From assembly GCA_937926185.1 (NCBI GenBank), contig CALEYM010000328.1:1-14317 (forward strand): 14,317 nt of DNA, in the 5' to 3' direction. The position numbers and the translations under genes are program-made. Source of the DNA: an uncultured Bacteroidota bacterium. GTDB lineage: Bacteria; Bacteroidota; Bacteroidia; Chitinophagales; Saprospiraceae. The notes beneath the pieces are model-generated. The model searched no databases and was not told the origin of the DNA. It worked only from the letters and a program-made list of their open reading frames with translations. Positions 13,048 through 14,317 of this stretch are shown piece after piece (positions within the stretch are counted from its first letter, which is position 1; each line of letters opens with the position of its first letter).

Positions 13048-13723
13048 TCATTTGAATTGCCGCGCCACCAGCGAAAACGCCTTCGAGGGCAACCAGGCGT
13101 CTTCGATGAAGGGCACGTCCGCCGTTTCACGGGCATACAGGCTGGCGTCCTGCAGGCGTTCGGCCAGTTCGGGGTGTAAAGGCAGGTAGTTCAGGTCCTC
13201 GCGAAGGTACCGGTAGTAATTGTAATGGTTGCGGAAATGGCCGTTTTCAATGCCGTAGGCCACAAAAAAGGAATATTTCGTACCTTCAAAGTTACTGCCC
13301 GTATGGATGACGCGCGGGTCGAAAATGACACAGTCGCCTGGGCCGGTGGCGATCCAGTCGGCGCGATCGTTCAACGGGTCTTTTGCGCCGAACATCGTTT
13401 TCACTTTGCTCAGGCTGCCGGTGTTGTTTTCAATAAACTGCCGCTCGGCTTCCGGCAAGCGATCGGGGCGGTGTGTGCCTTGCACCATACCGAGCCGGAA
13501 ACCGCCGGCGCTTTCCTGCAGGTATATGCCTACCCGCAGCAACTGATAAGGCTCCGTGTTTTCGTTCCAGTCCGGTCCCTTGCCAAACGCGCGGCATACG
13601 CTGTCGCGGTGCCAGTGAAAGGAGGAACAGTTTTTCCAGTTGGCGTTTGTAAAAGTCGATTTGTTCCGGGCTGAACAAGGAGCGAATCACGGTATAGCCG
13701 TCGCGTTGAAAAGAGTTGAGCAT
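13048..13723 (-). pseudogene. Phytanoyl-CoA dioxygenase family (Fe(II)/2-oxoglutarate) gene with a frame break
   Basis: ATG 13723 opens MLNSFQRDGYTVIRSLFSPE followed by QIDFYKRQLEKL, a typical PhyH-family N-terminus. The rest lies in another frame, joining between about 13620 and 13640. It reads SSFHWHRDSVCRAFGKGPDW, with the iron ligands H and D of HRD at 13603-13611. LLRVGIYLQESAGGFRLG and MVQGTHR follow, then GDCVIFDPRVIHTGSNF with the distal His at 13303-13305. It ends at TGA 13048. The break lies at the run of five A (13631-13635). A single indel would restore the frame, but the HxD motif would then be at about residue 35, much earlier than usual in this family, so internal sequence is probably missing too. 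The substrate is unknown. Confidence 0.7.
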
Positions 13724-14182
13724 CAGTTGCGTACAACTGCCCAGCCCACCGGCTGGGACCTGGGCGCCTCGCTCTGCGCCGGACTCACCCTGCTGCATTA
13801 CGCCTCCTTCGCGCAGCTCGACAGCCTGGCCGCCGTGCGCGAGCGCTACAACATGGAGAACCCCCGTTTTGCGCGCTGGGGCGTACACGTGCTGGTATCG
13901 CAAAACCGCCACGGCGAAGTGATCCTCGGCGACAGCCACGAATACGGCTGGGATGTGTCGCCCTTCGACAGCGAAGCCATCAACCGGCTTATCCTCGGCT
14001 ACCTCGACACCTTCGCCCGTTTCCCTGAGCCGGCCATCGCCGAAAACTGGCACGGCGTGTATCCCAAACTGCCCGGCCGGGCCGATTTCGTGGTGGAAGC
14101 CGAGCCCGGCGTCCGGATCGTCAACGGACTGAGCGGGGCGGGTATGACGATGAGTTTCGGGCTGGCGGAGGAGGTGGTCTAG
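13724..14182 (+). pseudogene. 3' fragment of a FAD-dependent oxidoreductase (TIGR03364-like)
   Basis: The frame ending at TAG 14180-14182 encodes about 152 residues. They look like the C-terminal third of a D-amino-acid-oxidase-type flavoprotein: TGWDLGASLCAGLTLLHYASF, then RWGVHVLVSQN, VILGDSHEYGWDVSPFDSEA, ENWHGVYPKLPGR, and the FAD-binding end PGVRIVNGLSGAGMTMSFGL. The N-terminal GxGxxG nucleotide-binding half is absent. The frame instead continues backwards into the antisense of the dioxygenase gene, with no credible start. From memory of the family, TIGR03364 proteins are often found near phosphonate degradation genes. The fragment abuts the dioxygenase ATG head to head (13723/13724). 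Confidence 0.72.
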
Positions 14183-14317
14183 TTTCGTTCCCGGATAAAA
14201 TCCTCCACCTTATCCAACTCCGGCGACTCCAGCATCGATTTCCAGTCGAACTTTTCATCGAACGGCGTGAGCAGCTTTTGCGGATCGAGCACGCGGGGAT
14301 CGGCAGGAAGCGCCGAA
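14179..14317 (-). CDS. C-terminal end of an unidentified protein (partial)
   Basis: A minus-strand frame enters from the right edge and ends at TAG (14181-14179). Its 45 residues include DPRVLDPQKLLTPFDEKFDW and end LDKVEDFIRERN. It is charged, soluble-looking and codon-usage-like. The stop codon overlaps that of the oxidoreductase fragment in the shared palindrome CTAG (14179-14182). The family is not recognised. Confidence 0.55.
   Translation of the reverse strand, partial: SALPADPRVLDPQKLLTPFDEKFDWKSMLESPELDKVEDFIRERN

Overview
The window looks like a chromosomal segment of a fairly GC-rich Bacteroidota, most likely a Saprospiria- or Chitinophagales-type organism; the lineage is inferred. 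The signs are: no Shine-Dalgarno sequences but A/T-rich leaders before the start codons; secreted beta-barrel proteins ending in phenylalanine; an ECF sigma / anti-sigma / DUF4097 trio; and a four-helix-bundle (S23) gene fragment sitting in short tandem repeats. No tRNA, rRNA, CRISPR array or transposase is visible. Almost everything between 267 and 13723 lies on the minus strand, so transcription runs from right to left.

Region by region. 1-266: the tail of a plus-strand gene, hairpins, and a 120-bp element with 30-bp terminal inverted repeats. 267-4469: three paralogous outer-membrane barrel-type proteins, each built from two similar halves. Between two of them lies a 72-bp leftover of the tail of the neighbouring DUF4097 gene, a footprint of tandem duplication. 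4503-6638: DUF4097 adhesin-like protein, anti-sigma factor and ECF sigma factor, transcribed in the order sigma, anti-sigma, DUF4097, barrels; this is probably one envelope-related regulon. 6715-8530: a YitT-type membrane protein and a SAM methyltransferase. 8541-8813: a small island with a truncated S23 gene bounded by inverted copies of a 9-bp repeat. 8814-12348: an esterase, a PiT phosphate transporter and an OprP-type phosphate porin, which together look like a phosphate uptake operon.

12349-12596 is non-coding but rich in signals. It holds two copies of a 15-bp repeat, one of them directly before the porin start codon. It also holds a Pho-box-like pair of repeats, and a Rho-independent terminator that only folds well in plus-strand RNA. 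Together these suggest a small plus-strand RNA that could pair with the porin leader.

12597-14182 is disturbed. It contains an LPG-synthase-type membrane protein cut short at 146 residues and a phytanoyl-CoA dioxygenase gene with a frame break and probable internal loss. It ends with the 3' third of a FAD-dependent oxidoreductase resembling the TIGR03364 family. The last two abut head to head with no promoter space. This points to a rearrangement breakpoint or an assembly chimera. The window ends in the tail of an unidentified minus-strand gene whose stop codon overlaps that of the oxidoreductase.
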